Numbered from the stretch's first letter, positions 51,862 through 61,781 are shown. The stretch: 64,000 nucleotides of DNA from Sinorhizobium alkalisoli (GCF_008932245.1 NZ_CP034910.1:1860001-1924000), one strand, 5' to 3'. The notes: generated from the letters alone by a model not told the origin. Translations and numbers: made by a program.

Positions 51862-52392
51862 TCAGTCGACGGAGTTGAGCGTCATCGACGTGCCGGCGGC
51901 AGCGACATTGAGGCCGAGCTGGCCGGTCACGCTCACCGTTTGCAAGTGGATCGATCCGGCAGTGCCGCCGACAAGCACGTTGGCACCGACGCCAGCGCCG
52001 ATCGTGGCCTCGGCGGTTGCACCCTTGTAAAGGCCGCTCAGCGAGCCGTGATGATAGCCGGCGGTCGGTGCGAACACGGCCCAGAGGAGACGACTGCGCA
52101 TGGTAAAGCCAACATCGATACCAAGCTTGCGGATCTCCCCGGTATAGCGGTCCTCGATCTCAGCGCCGCCGAGCGAGCGAAAGGCGCACTCGATTTCCTT
52201 GGAAGAGCCGAGCACATATCCAGCGCCGCCGCCGATATCGCACTCGAGATAACCGATCTTGACGCCGTTCTGCGCATCCTGGATCACCGGCGGCGCCGGT
52301 TCCCGATAGGGCGCAAGGTCCGCCGCATGGGCGAACACGGCTAGAAAGGTCAGCGAGGCGGTGAAAACTGCGATGGCAAGATTCGACTTCAT
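51862..52392 (-). CDS. DUF992 exported protein
   Basis: 176 residues. Signal peptide MKSNLAIAVFTASLTFLAVFAHA, then VKIGYLECDIGGGAGYVLGSSKEIECAF with the paired Cys of DUF992, and GATAEATIGAGVGANVLVGG. Periplasmic or outer-surface, function unknown; predicted mostly beta. Its upstream gap to 52707 shows only a weak hairpin. Confidence 0.85.
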   Translation of the reverse strand: MKSNLAIAVFTASLTFLAVFAHAADLAPYREPAPPVIQDAQNGVKIGYLECDIGGGAGYVLGSSKEIECAFRSLGGAEIEDRYTGEIRKLGIDVGFTMRSRLLWAVFAPTAGYHHGSLSGLYKGATAEATIGAGVGANVLVGGTAGSIHLQTVSVTGQLGLNVAAAGTSMTLNSVD

Positions 52393-52707
52393 TTATTTTC
52401 TCCTTATCGCATCGTCGCAGGCAGAACGGAACGGACCCGCTCCAGGCGAAGTGCCGCGACCGCGCGCCGCATGGAGGGCCTTGCCTGCGAAGACGGGCGC
52501 ACCGTTCGGGCGTATTGAGACATTTCAGAGGCGAACCGGCCTAGGGGGAGATTTTTGGAGCGCAGTGTTGCCGATGCGTCAATTCAACCGGAGAAATTGC
52601 TCGACAGCTCGCGCGTGCCCGGTGACATTTCGGTGTTTGACGCACGTCCAATCCGCCACGCAGAATGGACGAATTTAATAGGGCCTGACCCTAATTGCGG
52701 GCTCCGT
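52393..52707. other. intergenic stretch without a gene
   Basis: 315 bases with no supportable gene. TAGGG-CCTGA-CCCTA at 52679-52693, flanked by AATTTAA and ATT, may be a weak terminator for the DUF922 gene that ends at 52708. No other clear signal. Confidence 0.4.
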
Positions 52708-53307
52708 TTAGCCGCCATTGACCAGTTGCAGAATGAGCTGGTGCACATTGCCGCCGTTGCTGAGCTCAGCCCGGTCGAACTGCCGGCTTTGCAGTCTTTG
52801 GGCGTTGGAAAGCGTGCCCAGCCGCTTCGTCATCTCGGCCTTGATCTTGTGGCATTTCGGGTCCGCCGGGACGGTAAGGCCGACCGTGGTCGCCTCGATT
52901 TTCCGCACCATCTCCTTGATGTACTCGCCATGCACCAGCTCATGGCGATACACGCCGGAGATGAACACCTGCCAGCGCTCCTTCGTCCCGACCGGCAACG
53001 GCTTGGCCGGCTCGGGCAGCGTGTAGGTAATGGCAAGTCTCGGCACCGCCGAAACCAGCACGCAAGCATCGCCTTGAGCCTCATACTTCCGGGTCCAGGT
53101 GAGCTTGAAGCTCGTAAGCGCAATGGCGCGCGAGAGCCCACCGACCTTCGGCCCCCGCTCGCCGATCGACGCATAGAGCTCGGGGCCGGACAGGCCGGCA
53201 ATATGATAGGTTTGAACCTTCTCGACCGCCTGCCATTCGCCGAGCGCGGCCGCGGGCGCTAGCACAAGACAGACCAGCAACACACACAATCGATGGCCCG
53301 TCTTCAC
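52708..53307 (-). CDS. DUF922 exported putative metalloprotease
   Basis: 199 residues. Signal peptide MKTGHRLCVLLVCLVLAPAAA; a YRHELVHGEYIKEMVRK segment carries HExxH, the zinc-protease motif seen in DUF922. Located in the periplasm or outside; substrate unknown. Whether a third zinc ligand is present is not clear from the sequence alone. Confidence 0.8.
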   Translation of the reverse strand: MKTGHRLCVLLVCLVLAPAAALGEWQAVEKVQTYHIAGLSGPELYASIGERGPKVGGLSRAIALTSFKLTWTRKYEAQGDACVLVSAVPRLAITYTLPEPAKPLPVGTKERWQVFISGVYRHELVHGEYIKEMVRKIEATTVGLTVPADPKCHKIKAEMTKRLGTLSNAQRLQSRQFDRAELSNGGNVHQLILQLVNGG

Positions 53308-53403
53308 GCAAATCCCTCACAAACACCTTTTGATGGCCGCAGAAACTAAGAGGGACGCGCGGCGGTTTCAATCACCTCCATGCCTGCCGATGGCTGGCGC
53401 GCA

Positions 53404-53856
53404 TCACACGCTGCTCAGCAGAAGGCTGGTCTCGCTGTTGGCGACGCCGTCTATCATCCGCACTTCGCGGAGGATCCGATCGAATTCGGAAAGGTTGGCC
53501 GCGCGAATATTGGCGACGAGATCCCAATTTCCGTTCGTCGTGTGCAGTGAATAGATCTCGGGGATCCCGCGTAGCTTGCGAATGACCTGCGTCGTCGATT
53601 TCCCAATGACCTCGATCATCATGATCGCATGCACGGTATTGACATCGTAATCCTCCCTGACACGCACCGTGAAGCCCAGGAGCGTCCCGGTTTCGATCAA
53701 GCGGTCCAACCGGTTCTGCACGGTGCCGCGGGCAACGCCGAGTGCATCCGAAAGCCTGGAGAGCGACGCTCGACCGTCTGCACGAAGGTGGGCAATGATA
53801 CGGCGATCCAGATCATCCGGCGTATATTTTGCAATGGTCGTGTCTCTCGAATTCAT
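53404..53856 (-). CDS. Lrp/AsnC-family regulator
   Basis: 150 residues. N-terminal winged HTH (DDLDRRIIAHLRADGRASLSRLSDALG, VARGTVQNRLDRLIETG), C-terminal RAM ligand domain (MMIEVIGKSTTQVIRKL, GNWDLVANIRAANL). Divergent from ornithine cyclodeaminase, an arrangement typical of local Lrp regulators that sense an amino acid (ornithine, arginine or proline here by inference). The start at 53856 avoids six extra residues. A palindrome at 53861-53875 probably forms its operator. Confidence 0.92.
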   Translation of the reverse strand: MNSRDTTIAKYTPDDLDRRIIAHLRADGRASLSRLSDALGVARGTVQNRLDRLIETGTLLGFTVRVREDYDVNTVHAIMMIEVIGKSTTQVIRKLRGIPEIYSLHTTNGNWDLVANIRAANLSEFDRILREVRMIDGVANSETSLLLSSV

Positions 53857-53860
53857 TTTG

Positions 53861-53875
53861 ACAATATTGTACAAT
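53861..53875. promoter_or_regulatory. overlapping palindromes in the Lrp-ocd divergent region
   Basis: ACAATATTGT (53861-53870) and ATTGTACAAT (53866-53875) overlap and lie five bases upstream of the Lrp start, so binding would block its own translation region and promoter. They are the best candidate Lrp site. Confidence 0.5.
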
Positions 53876-53988
53876 CATCCTGAACAAACTGCTCGATACT
53901 ATGGCGAAAATAGCACAGCTTTGCGCTTTCGACCAGCAGCGCCAATCGTTACGCTCTTGGATGCCGATCTCATGCAGGAGGAACATCG

Positions 53989-55038
53989 ATGCTCTCACCG
54001 CTCCCGTCCGCGAAGGCAATGGTGCCGTTCGTCAGCGTCGAGAACATGATGCGTCTCGTTCATCACCTGGGCGTCGAGACCGTTCTGGCGGAACTCGCGG
54101 ACGCCATCGAGGCCGACTTTCGCCGCTGGGAGAGCTTCGACAAGACGCCGCGCGTCGCCAGCCATTCACGCGACGGCGTGATCGAGCTGATGCCGACCTC
54201 GGATGGCAGCGTCTACAGCTTCAAATATGTGAACGGCCATCCCAAGAACACTGTCGACGGACTGCAGACCGTGACGGCTTTCGGGCTGCTTGCCGAGGTT
54301 TCGACCGGCTATCCGGTACTGCTCACGGAAATGACGCTGCTGACGGCGCTCCGGACGGCCGCGACCTCGGCGATGGCCGCACGGCATCTGGCGCCGAAGA
54401 GCGCGCGCACCATGACGATGATCGGAAACGGCGCCCAGGCTGAATTCCAGGCGCTGGCGATGAAGGCCGTCTGCGGCATCGATACAGTTCGCCTCTACGA
54501 CATCGACCCCCGGGCGACCGAGAAAACCGTTCAAAATCTGGCTGGCTTCGACCTCAAGGTCGTCGCCTGTCGCTCGGCGCAAGAGGCTATCGAGGGGGCG
54601 GAGATCATCACCACCTGCACGGCCGACAAGCAGTTCGCAACGATCCTCACCGACAACATGGTCGGCGCCGGCGTCCACATCAACGCGATCGGCGGCGACT
54701 GTCCCGGCAAAACGGAGCTCCACCGCGACATCCTCAAGCGCTCGGACGTCTTCGTCGAATATCCGCCGCAGACCCGCATCGAGGGAGAGATCCAGCAGAT
54801 GGCACCGGACTTTCCGGTGGTGGAGCTCTGGAAGGTCGTCACCGGCGCGGCGCCGGGCCGGCGTGACGCAAAGCAGATCACGCTGTTCGACAGCGTCGGC
54901 TTCGCGATCGAGGACTTTTCGGCGCTGCGCTATGTGCGCGAGCGGCTGTCCGGCACGGATTTCTACCAGAACCTCGACATGATCGCCGATCCGGACGATC
55001 CACGCGACCTGTTCGGAATGCTGCAGCGCGCGAAGTAA
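53989..55038 (+). CDS. ocd: ornithine cyclodeaminase
   Basis: 349 residues. NAD-dependent conversion of L-ornithine to proline with loss of ammonia. Family motifs: NGHPKNTVDGLQTVTAFG, GYPVLLTEMTLLTALRTAATSAMAA, the Rossmann MIGNGAQAEFQALAM, and INAIGGDCPGKTEL. No arginase gene (argI/rocF) adjoins it in this window, unlike many agrobacterial arginine-catabolic sets. AGGAGGAACATCG precedes the ATG. Divergent Lrp gene is its likely regulator. Confidence 0.93.
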   Translation: MLSPLPSAKAMVPFVSVENMMRLVHHLGVETVLAELADAIEADFRRWESFDKTPRVASHSRDGVIELMPTSDGSVYSFKYVNGHPKNTVDGLQTVTAFGLLAEVSTGYPVLLTEMTLLTALRTAATSAMAARHLAPKSARTMTMIGNGAQAEFQALAMKAVCGIDTVRLYDIDPRATEKTVQNLAGFDLKVVACRSAQEAIEGAEIITTCTADKQFATILTDNMVGAGVHINAIGGDCPGKTELHRDILKRSDVFVEYPPQTRIEGEIQQMAPDFPVVELWKVVTGAAPGRRDAKQITLFDSVGFAIEDFSALRYVRERLSGTDFYQNLDMIADPDDPRDLFGMLQRAK

Positions 55039-55132
55039 CATGATTCCCGGACACCTACTCCACGTGCAACTCTTCGATGACACCGGCAGGGAAACGTCCG
55101 ATTCCATCTTCCCCAACGATGGTAGAGGCTTT

Positions 55133-55174
55133 TAAAGCGCGTCGCGTTTAATGGTATTCGTGCAACGCGCTTTA
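55133..55174. repeat. palindromic repeat after ocd
   Basis: TAAAGCGCGT (55133-55142) and ACGCGCTTTA (55165-55174) are perfect 10-base inverted repeats around CGCGTTTAATGG and more. Similar AAAGCGCGTCGCGTTT palindromes are common between rhizobial genes. It may end the ocd transcript. Confidence 0.55.
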
Positions 55175-55248
55175 GTTCTTTGTTTTCATGCACGTCGTTG
55201 GCCCAAAACCGCTTCACACTTTTTGGGCGACATGCATTAGCGACGCTG

Positions 55249-55521
55249 CTATTTGCGCAGCCGGAGCAAGGCTTTTCTGGCCTCTTCCACCAAGGGGTGG
55301 TCCGGGTGCCGGCGGATGAAGCGCTCGTAAGCCTCCACCGTATTTTCCGCACGCACCCGCTCGAACTCCGACCTGACGGCGGCTTCGTGATCCGGAGGCT
55401 TCTGCATGTTCACTCCGATTGCCTTTGGGACGCCGGCTGCTGTAACAGGCGTACACATTGCTGCCAGTATCATCAGGGCATAAAACGTAAGCAACTTAGG
55501 GAACGGCACGATTCTCTCCAA
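55249..55521 (-). CDS. small exported protein with a TPR-like end
   Basis: 90 residues. A hydrophobic N-terminus (LLTFYALMILAAMCTPVTAA) suggests a signal peptide. The rest is helical: AAVRSEFERVRAENTVEAY and RFIRRHPDHPLVEEARKALLRL, which resembles a tetratricopeptide repeat. Divergent from the serralysin-like protease gene. It does not resemble known serralysin inhibitors (Inh, about 120 residues, beta barrel), so its role is open. Confidence 0.6.
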   Translation of the reverse strand: MERIVPFPKLLTFYALMILAAMCTPVTAAGVPKAIGVNMQKPPDHEAAVRSEFERVRAENTVEAYERFIRRHPDHPLVEEARKALLRLRK

Positions 55522-55603
55522 TCTTCACGAACCCGTTATGGAAATCGTAGGCATTCGACGCCTACCGTCCCCATACGATCTGTCTATTTGATCGTGGAGC
55601 AAT

Positions 55604-57253
55604 GTGCTCGCGCATCGCAATCGGGAATTTCGCATGAGTGGTACCGGTAAAACAGTCAAGACCGTCAGCGTGACCAGCAATAGCATGATCAACGGCGTGC
55701 TTTCTGGTTCGGCGTGGAGCGGCACCATCACCTATGCGTTTCCCACCTTCGCCAGCAGCTACGCCTATGGCGGCGAGCCGGATTACGGTTTCAGCTCCAT
55801 ATCGACGGCACAGAAGAACGCCGCACTTTTCGCCTTGGAGCAATCCTACGGCACGGCCGCCAATGACGGCTTTTCCGTCGAGGGGTTTACCAACGCCACG
55901 TTCAGCGCCGGAAACGCGAGCAGCGCGACAATTCGCCTTGCCCAGTCCCGCATGCCGGAGACCGCCTGGGCTTACATGCCGGACACCTATACGGACGCCG
56001 GCGACGTCTGGTTTGGCACCGCCTATGCCGGCACCATCTACGACTATCGCAAGCCCGTCGCCGGCAATTACGCCTGGCACACGCTGCTCCACGAAATCGG
56101 CCATGCACTCGGATTGAAACACGGTCACGAGACGGAAGGCGCGTTCAAAGCGCTGCCCAAGCAATACGATTCGATCGAATATTCGATCATGACTTATCGC
56201 GGCTATGTCGGCGCCGGCACGGGTTACCATTACGAGCGCTACGGCGCGCCGCAGACCTTCATGATGGCCGATATCGCCGGGCTGCAGGAAATGTACGGCG
56301 CCGATTTTACGACCAACAGCGGCAACACGGTCTACAAATGGACGCCCGGCAGCGGCGTAACCCTGGTCAACGGGGAGGTGGGCATCTCTCCGGGGGCCAA
56401 CCGCATCTTCGCCACCATCTGGGACGGCGGAGGCAACGACACCTTCGACCTCACTGGCTACAAGACCGGACTCAAGGTCGATCTGCGCCCGGGGAAGGCA
56501 TCGACATTCAGCGCCGACCAACTCGCCTATCTCGGCGGTGGTCCCAACAGCGGATACGCGGCAGGGAACATCTTCAACGCGCTGCTCTATCGCGGCGACA
56601 CCCGCTCGCTGATCGAGAATGTCAAGGCCGGCTCGGCCGCCGACTCGATCATCGGCAATCAGGCAGCGAACAGGCTGTGGGGCAATGGCGGCAACGACAA
56701 GCTCTACGGCGAGAGCGGCAATGACAGGCTCTACGGCGGAAGCGGCCATGACAGGCTGTCTGGCGGCAGCGGCAATGATCTCCTCTATGGCGACGCTGGA
56801 AACGACCTCGTCTATGGCGGTAGCGGATCTGATCAACTGACCGGCGGCAGCGGCAATGACACGCTTCGAGGCGATGCAGGCAACGACCGGCTTTATGGCG
56901 GAACCGGAGCGGATAAGCTTACCGGCGGGACTGAGGCCGACACCTTCGTGTTCAGATCGATAAACGACAGCACCGTTGCCTCCACGGGCCGCGATACGAT
57001 CTACGATTTCCTCCCTTCCGAGGGCGACAGGATCGATTTGTCCGCGATCGACGCAAACACGTCCACATCTGGCGATCAGGCGTTCACTTTCGTCGGTACG
57101 GCCGCTTTCAAAGGCAAGAAGGGCGAGCTCAGATACGTTAAGACGAGCTCGGATACCTATATCTACGGCGACGTGAACGGCGACAAGAAGGCCGACTTCG
57201 CCATCCACCTGGACGACGCCGTCACGTTGCAGAAGGGCTATTTCGTGCTCTGA
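55604..57253 (+). CDS. serralysin-like RTX metalloprotease (M10)
   Basis: 549 residues. Zinc site HEIGHALGLKH (His163, Glu164, His167, His173) and Met-turn SIMTY (Met196) define a metzincin of the M10B serralysin family. Residues about 351-445 are glycine-rich Ca2+-binding RTX nonapeptides (GGSGNDLLYGDAGNDLVYG). The tail FAIHLDDAVTLQKGYFVL is a hydrophobic type I secretion end, and there is no Sec signal. GTG start at 55604 follows GGAG; ATG 55634 is an alternative. Secreted protease, possibly cargo of the exporter at 43346-46416. Confidence 0.93.
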   Translation: MLAHRNREFRMSGTGKTVKTVSVTSNSMINGVLSGSAWSGTITYAFPTFASSYAYGGEPDYGFSSISTAQKNAALFALEQSYGTAANDGFSVEGFTNATFSAGNASSATIRLAQSRMPETAWAYMPDTYTDAGDVWFGTAYAGTIYDYRKPVAGNYAWHTLLHEIGHALGLKHGHETEGAFKALPKQYDSIEYSIMTYRGYVGAGTGYHYERYGAPQTFMMADIAGLQEMYGADFTTNSGNTVYKWTPGSGVTLVNGEVGISPGANRIFATIWDGGGNDTFDLTGYKTGLKVDLRPGKASTFSADQLAYLGGGPNSGYAAGNIFNALLYRGDTRSLIENVKAGSAADSIIGNQAANRLWGNGGNDKLYGESGNDRLYGGSGHDRLSGGSGNDLLYGDAGNDLVYGGSGSDQLTGGSGNDTLRGDAGNDRLYGGTGADKLTGGTEADTFVFRSINDSTVASTGRDTIYDFLPSEGDRIDLSAIDANTSTSGDQAFTFVGTAAFKGKKGELRYVKTSSDTYIYGDVNGDKKADFAIHLDDAVTLQKGYFVL

Positions 57254-57294
57254 GCCGTGTGCCGGGTGTATGCGCCGCCAACTCGGCTGTGGCC

Positions 57295-57990
57295 TCAGAA
57301 GAGAGCGGCGTGAGCATTGTCTACTGCCCGCCGGAGGTCGTCGATCGCCGAAGCCGAAGGCAGGACTTCGCCCTCCAGTTCGGGCGGCATCTTCCAGCCG
57401 GGATCAATGCCCTGCATGTTCGGCAGCTCGTGGGCAATGCCCTTGTGACAGTCGATACAGGTCGCGCGGCCGGCGAGAAGATAGCGCGTGTGGATCTCGG
57501 CGGCGCGCTGCGTCTGCTTCTGCAGGTCCATGGCAACGGAGGAGTGGCAGTTCCGGCATTCCAAGCTGTCGTTCGCCTTCAAGCGTGCCCATTCGTGTTG
57601 GGCAAGTTCCAGCCGCTTTTCCAGGAACTTCGGTCGCGTACTGATCGTGCCGAAGATCTTGCCCCAGACCTCCTTCGACGCCTGCATCTTGCGGGCGATC
57701 TTGTCCGTCCATTCATGCGGCACGTGACAGTCCGGGCAGGAAGCCCTGACGCCGGAACGGTTGGAGAAGTGAATGGTCCGCGTCAGCTCCTCATAGACAT
57801 TGTCGCGCATCTCATGGCACGAGGTGCAGAACGTCTCGGTATTGGTAAATTCGAGCGCCGTGTTGAAGGCGCCCCAGAACATCACCCCTCCGACAAAGCC
57901 ACCGAGGGTCAGGAAGCCGAGGCTCAGCGTTGCCGCGGGCGTGCTGACAAGACGCCACGCCCAGAGGACGAGTTTGCGGATTGGGCCCAT
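57295..57990 (-). CDS. napC: NapC, tetraheme cytochrome c
   Basis: 231 residues. N-terminal membrane anchor ([20 protein letters not shown]), then four CxxCH sites (CTSCH, CPDCH, CRNCH, CIDCH). Takes electrons from the quinol pool to NapAB. Last gene of the nap operon, 4 bases after napB. The convergent serralysin gene ends 41 bases away, with no clear terminator. Confidence 0.95.
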   Translation of the reverse strand: MGPIRKLVLWAWRLVSTPAATLSLGFLTLGGFVGGVMFWGAFNTALEFTNTETFCTSCHEMRDNVYEELTRTIHFSNRSGVRASCPDCHVPHEWTDKIARKMQASKEVWGKIFGTISTRPKFLEKRLELAQHEWARLKANDSLECRNCHSSVAMDLQKQTQRAAEIHTRYLLAGRATCIDCHKGIAHELPNMQGIDPGWKMPPELEGEVLPSASAIDDLRRAVDNAHAALF

Positions 57991-57994
57991 CTCG

Positions 57995-58498
57995 TCACTC
58001 GCTCCCCGCCTTCTTGATACCCATTTCGCTCATGTCCCTGAAGGTGTTGCCGACGAGCGGCTGGACGTCGGCCTGCGGCACATGACAGGCGGTGCAGAAA
58101 TAGCGCCGCGGAGAAACGTCCGCGAGCATCTGTCCCTCACGCGTCATATAGTGCGTGACGCTGATCATCGGTGCGCCGGAATCTTGCGTGAATTCCCGCT
58201 TGTGACAGGAAAGGCAGCGGTTGGTGTTGACGGAGAGCTGATAACCCTCGATCGAATGTGGGATGACCGGCGGCTGGTCGGGATAGGCGCGCATCTTGCG
58301 CTTGTCGTCGACCACCCATTTCGGCAAGGGCGCGGCCGTGCCCGTGGCGATCGGCGGCGTCGGCCCCTGAAGCTCGGGAACCATCTTCTCCACGACCTGG
58401 CCAACTGCCGTCGTCGCGGCAAATAGGGCGAGCCCCGCAAGGACGGCCACGAATTCTGGTCGCCGGATCAGGCGACGGGTAGGATCTTGACCGCGCAT
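57995..58498 (-). CDS. napB: NapB, diheme cytochrome c subunit
   Basis: 167 residues with a signal-like helix ([18 protein letters not shown]) and two CxxCH sites (CLSCH, CTACH). It is the periplasmic electron-transfer partner of NapA. It overlaps the napA end by 31 bases. Confidence 0.95.
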   Translation of the reverse strand: MRGQDPTRRLIRRPEFVAVLAGLALFAATTAVGQVVEKMVPELQGPTPPIATGTAAPLPKWVVDDKRKMRAYPDQPPVIPHSIEGYQLSVNTNRCLSCHKREFTQDSGAPMISVTHYMTREGQMLADVSPRRYFCTACHVPQADVQPLVGNTFRDMSEMGIKKAGSE

Positions 58499-60972
58499 TT
58501 CTTGAAATCCGTCTGTTTGGAGATGGGATCTGTCGCGTCGAGGGTCACTTTGTTGATCAACTGGCTGGCGTCGAACCAGGGCACGAAGATCACGCCCGGC
58601 GGCATCCGGTTGCGGCCGCGCGTTTCGACGCGCGAGCGTATTTCGCCACGGCGCGAAACAACGCGGACCTCCGCCCCCTGATTGATGCCGCGCTTCCTGG
58701 CATCATCGGCATTCATGAAGCAGCGCGCCCCCGGGAAGGCGCGATAGAGTTCCGGCACCCGCATGGTCATCGAGCCCGAATGCCAGTGCTCGAGTACGCG
58801 GCCGGTGACGAGCCAGAGATCATACTCCTCGTCCGGCGGCTCCGCCGGCGGCTCGTAAGGCACGGCAAGGATGACGGCCTTGCCGTCGGGACGCCCGTAG
58901 AATTTGACGCCCTCGCCCGCCTTCACGTAGGGGTCGAGGCCCTCGCGGTAGCGCCAGAGCGTCTCCTTGCCGTTCACTACTGGCCAGCGCAGGCCGCGCA
59001 CCTCGTGATAGCGGTCGTAAGGCGCCAGGTCGTGCCCATGGCCGCGCCCGAAAGAGGCATACTCCTCGAAGAGACCCTTCTGGATGTAGAAGCCGAAGGC
59101 GTCGGCCTCGTTGTTCGCATAGTCTCGGTTCACTTCGCTCAAAGGAAAGCGATCGACCGCGCCGTTCTTGAACAGAACATCGAAGAGCGTCTTGCCGCGA
59201 TAGGAGGGATTGGCCTCCAGAATCTCGGTCGGCCAGACCTCCTCCGTCGTGAAGCGCTTCGAGAACTCGGCAATCTGCCACAGGTCCGATCGTGCCTCGC
59301 CCGGCGCCTGTACGAGTTGGTGCCAGACGTGGGTGCGGCGTTCGGCATTGCCGTAGGCTCCCTCCTTCTCAACCCACATGGCCGCCGGCAGAATGAGGTC
59401 GGCGCTCATGGCCGTGATCGTCGGATAGGCGTCCGAGACGACGATGAAGTTTTCCGGGTTGCGATAGCCCTGATAGGTCTCGTTCTTCGTATTGGGCGCG
59501 GCCTGGACATTGTTGTTGACCTGCACCCAATAGAAGTTGAGCTTGCCGTCCTTCAGCATCCGATCCTGCTCGACGGCGTGGTATCCTGGCTTCTCCGGGA
59601 TGATGCCGTGGGGAACGCGCCAGATCTCCTCGGCATGTTTACGGTGCTCCGGATTGGTCACCGTCATGTCGGCCGGCAGCCGGTGGGCGAAGGTGCCGAC
59701 CTCGCGGGCGGTACCGCAAGCGGAGGGCTGGCCGGTCAAGGAGAACGGGCTGTTGCCGGGTTCGGAAATCTTCCCCGTCAACAGGTGGATGTTGTAGACC
59801 ATGTGGTTGGCCCAGACGCCGCGCACATGCTGGTTGAAGCCCATGGTCCAGAGCGACATCACCTTGCGGTCAGGATCGGCATAGAGTTCGGCGAGTTCCT
59901 CCAGGAAGCCCGGGTCGACTCCAGTGATCTCCGCCGTCTTTTCCAGCGTGTATTCCGAAACGAAGATCTTGAATGCCTCGAAATTGATCGGTTCCATCTT
60001 CGCGGGGTCGTTGGCATTCGCCGCTCTGACCTCGATCGGATTGTCGGACCTGAGGCCATAGCCGATGTCGGCGGCCCCTTGCATGAAGGTCGTGTGCCTG
60101 TCGACGAAATCCCGGTTCACGCGACCGGTCGTGATGATGTGATTGGCGATGTAATTCAGGATCGCGAGGTCAGTGCCCGGCTTGAAGACGATCGGCACGT
60201 CGGCGAGATCCATGCTGCGGTGAGTGAAGGTGGAGAGAACCGCCACCCGCACATGCGGGTGCCCCAACCGACGGTCGGCAAGCCGCGTCCAAAGGATCGG
60301 ATGCATTTCCGCCATGTTGGAGCCCCAGAGCACGAAGGCATCCGCATGCTCGAAATCGTCGTAGCAGCCCATCGGCTCGTCCATGCCGAAGGCACGCATG
60401 AAGGCATAGGCTGCCGACGCCATGCAGTGTCGTGCATTCGGATCGAGGTTGTTGGAGCGGAATCCCGCGCGCATCAGCTTCGTCGCGGCGTAACCTTCAA
60501 AGACCGTCCATTGCCCCGAGCCGAACATGCCGACGGCCGTCGGCCCCTTCTCTTTCAGCACCCGCTTGCATTGCTCGGCCATCACGTCGAAGGCCTCATC
60601 CCAGCTGACCGGCTCGAACTCGCCGTCTTTGCTGAAACGGCCGTTCTGCTTGCGTAAGAGCGGCGTCTTCAGCCGGTCAGCGCCATACATGATCTTCGAC
60701 AGGAAATAGCCCTTTATGCAGTTGAGGCCGCGATTGACCTCCGCCTGCATATCTCCGTGGGTGGCGACGACCTGGCCTTCTTTCACGCCCACCATGACGC
60801 CGCAGCCGGTGCCGCAAAAACGGCAAGGAGCCTTGGACCACTTGATTTCGAGTGCCTCGACTCCGCCCGGAACCGGCTGCGCGGAGACCGGCAGCGCAAT
60901 GCCGGCAGCCGCGGCGGCAATGCCGGCAGCATGCGCCTTCAGAATGTCACGCCGCGTCAGTTCGCCGCTCAT
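58468..60972 (-). CDS. napA: NapA, periplasmic nitrate reductase
   Basis: 834 residues. Twin-arginine signal [19 protein letters not shown], then the [4Fe-4S] site [13 protein letters not shown], molybdopterin motifs ([32 protein letters not shown]) and C-terminal [16 protein letters not shown]. Reduces nitrate to nitrite in the periplasm, for redox balance or denitrification. The ATG at 60972 gives the usual MSGELTRRD start. Central gene of napEFDABC. Confidence 0.96.
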   Translation of the reverse strand: MSGELTRRDILKAHAAGIAAAAAGIALPVSAQPVPGGVEALEIKWSKAPCRFCGTGCGVMVGVKEGQVVATHGDMQAEVNRGLNCIKGYFLSKIMYGADRLKTPLLRKQNGRFSKDGEFEPVSWDEAFDVMAEQCKRVLKEKGPTAVGMFGSGQWTVFEGYAATKLMRAGFRSNNLDPNARHCMASAAYAFMRAFGMDEPMGCYDDFEHADAFVLWGSNMAEMHPILWTRLADRRLGHPHVRVAVLSTFTHRSMDLADVPIVFKPGTDLAILNYIANHIITTGRVNRDFVDRHTTFMQGAADIGYGLRSDNPIEVRAANANDPAKMEPINFEAFKIFVSEYTLEKTAEITGVDPGFLEELAELYADPDRKVMSLWTMGFNQHVRGVWANHMVYNIHLLTGKISEPGNSPFSLTGQPSACGTAREVGTFAHRLPADMTVTNPEHRKHAEEIWRVPHGIIPEKPGYHAVEQDRMLKDGKLNFYWVQVNNNVQAAPNTKNETYQGYRNPENFIVVSDAYPTITAMSADLILPAAMWVEKEGAYGNAERRTHVWHQLVQAPGEARSDLWQIAEFSKRFTTEEVWPTEILEANPSYRGKTLFDVLFKNGAVDRFPLSEVNRDYANNEADAFGFYIQKGLFEEYASFGRGHGHDLAPYDRYHEVRGLRWPVVNGKETLWRYREGLDPYVKAGEGVKFYGRPDGKAVILAVPYEPPAEPPDEEYDLWLVTGRVLEHWHSGSMTMRVPELYRAFPGARCFMNADDARKRGINQGAEVRVVSRRGEIRSRVETRGRNRMPPGVIFVPWFDASQLINKVTLDATDPISKQTDFKKCAVKILPVA

Positions 60973-61023
60973 GTCTGCGTGCCTCCTCTTCAAGTTCGAG
61001 CGTGGTCGGTGCGAAAATCGCGC

Positions 61024-61281
61024 CTATCCGTGACCCGCATCGACATGCTCAAACACCATGCTGGCGGCGACGACGCCGTCGAGACCGGAAATCCGCGACA
61101 GGCATTCGCCGAGCATGCCGGAACTCGTGCCTTCGATCACCACCACGATCTTCCCGCCCTGATGGCCGTAGACCTCCACTGTCTCCATCTGCGCAAGCGC
61201 CGCGAGAACGCCGTCCAACTTCGCCGGAACGGCGGCGATGACGGCACTGGAGATGTGACATTGCGCTTTCGCATCAGGCAT
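61024..61281 (-). CDS. napD: NapD, NapA maturation chaperone
   Basis: 85 residues, ferredoxin-like fold. HISSAVIAAVPAKLDGVLAALAQ and KIVVVIEGTSSGMLGECLSRI match NapD, which binds the Tat signal of NapA until it is folded with cofactor. Overlaps napF by 8 bases. Confidence 0.93.
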   Translation of the reverse strand: MPDAKAQCHISSAVIAAVPAKLDGVLAALAQMETVEVYGHQGGKIVVVIEGTSSGMLGECLSRISGLDGVVAASMVFEHVDAGHG

Positions 61282-61774
61282 GGGCGCCCTCCTTCCTGCG
61301 CTCGCCGGCCCGGATCGCCCCGACCGGACAGAGGCCTATGCAGGCACCGCAACCGCTGCAAAGATCATCATCGACTTCGGGCAGGAATGGCCCGCCCATG
61401 CGGGGGCGGAAACGGATCGCCTGCTGCGGACACGCATCGTGACATGACTGGCAGGCAACGCCGTTTCGCGTCAGGCAAGAAGCGCCGATCGCGGCCATGT
61501 GCGGAAAACGGCGGATGTTCGTTGCCTGGAAGACAGGCTCCGGGCAAGCGCGCAGGCAATCGCCGCAGAATAGGCACTCCCCATGCGCAAAATCGAGCGA
61601 CGGCCAGCCGCCGTCGAGACGAACGATATTCGTGGGACAGGCATCGACGCATGCGCCGCAACCCGTGCATGCGGCGAGTGTCTCGATCGTTGCGCCCGGG
61701 GGACAGATGCGCGCCACTTTGGAGCCTCTCCCGAGAAGCACGCCGCGTCTGGAGATGTTGCTCGCGCCTGCCAC
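61274..61774 (-). CDS. napF: NapF, ferredoxin-type protein
   Basis: 166 residues with four Fe-S clusters' worth of cysteines: CTGCGACVDACP, CLFCGDCLRACP, CQSCHDACP, CSGCGACIGLCP. Thought to help NapA cluster assembly in the cytoplasm. The GTG at 61774 preceded by GAGG is preferred; the frame extends upstream through napE with no family match. Confidence 0.9.
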   Translation of the reverse strand: MAGASNISRRGVLLGRGSKVARICPPGATIETLAACTGCGACVDACPTNIVRLDGGWPSLDFAHGECLFCGDCLRACPEPVFQATNIRRFPHMAAIGASCLTRNGVACQSCHDACPQQAIRFRPRMGGPFLPEVDDDLCSGCGACIGLCPVGAIRAGERRKEGAHA

Positions 61775-61781
61775 GGCCACC

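Noticed and set aside
55562..57208. 548-codon minus-strand frame over the serralysin gene
   Set aside because: Repetitive composition comes from the RTX repeats read on the wrong strand.
58780..60657. 625-codon open frame on the plus strand over napA
   Set aside because: Antisense shadow of NapA; no recognisable domain.
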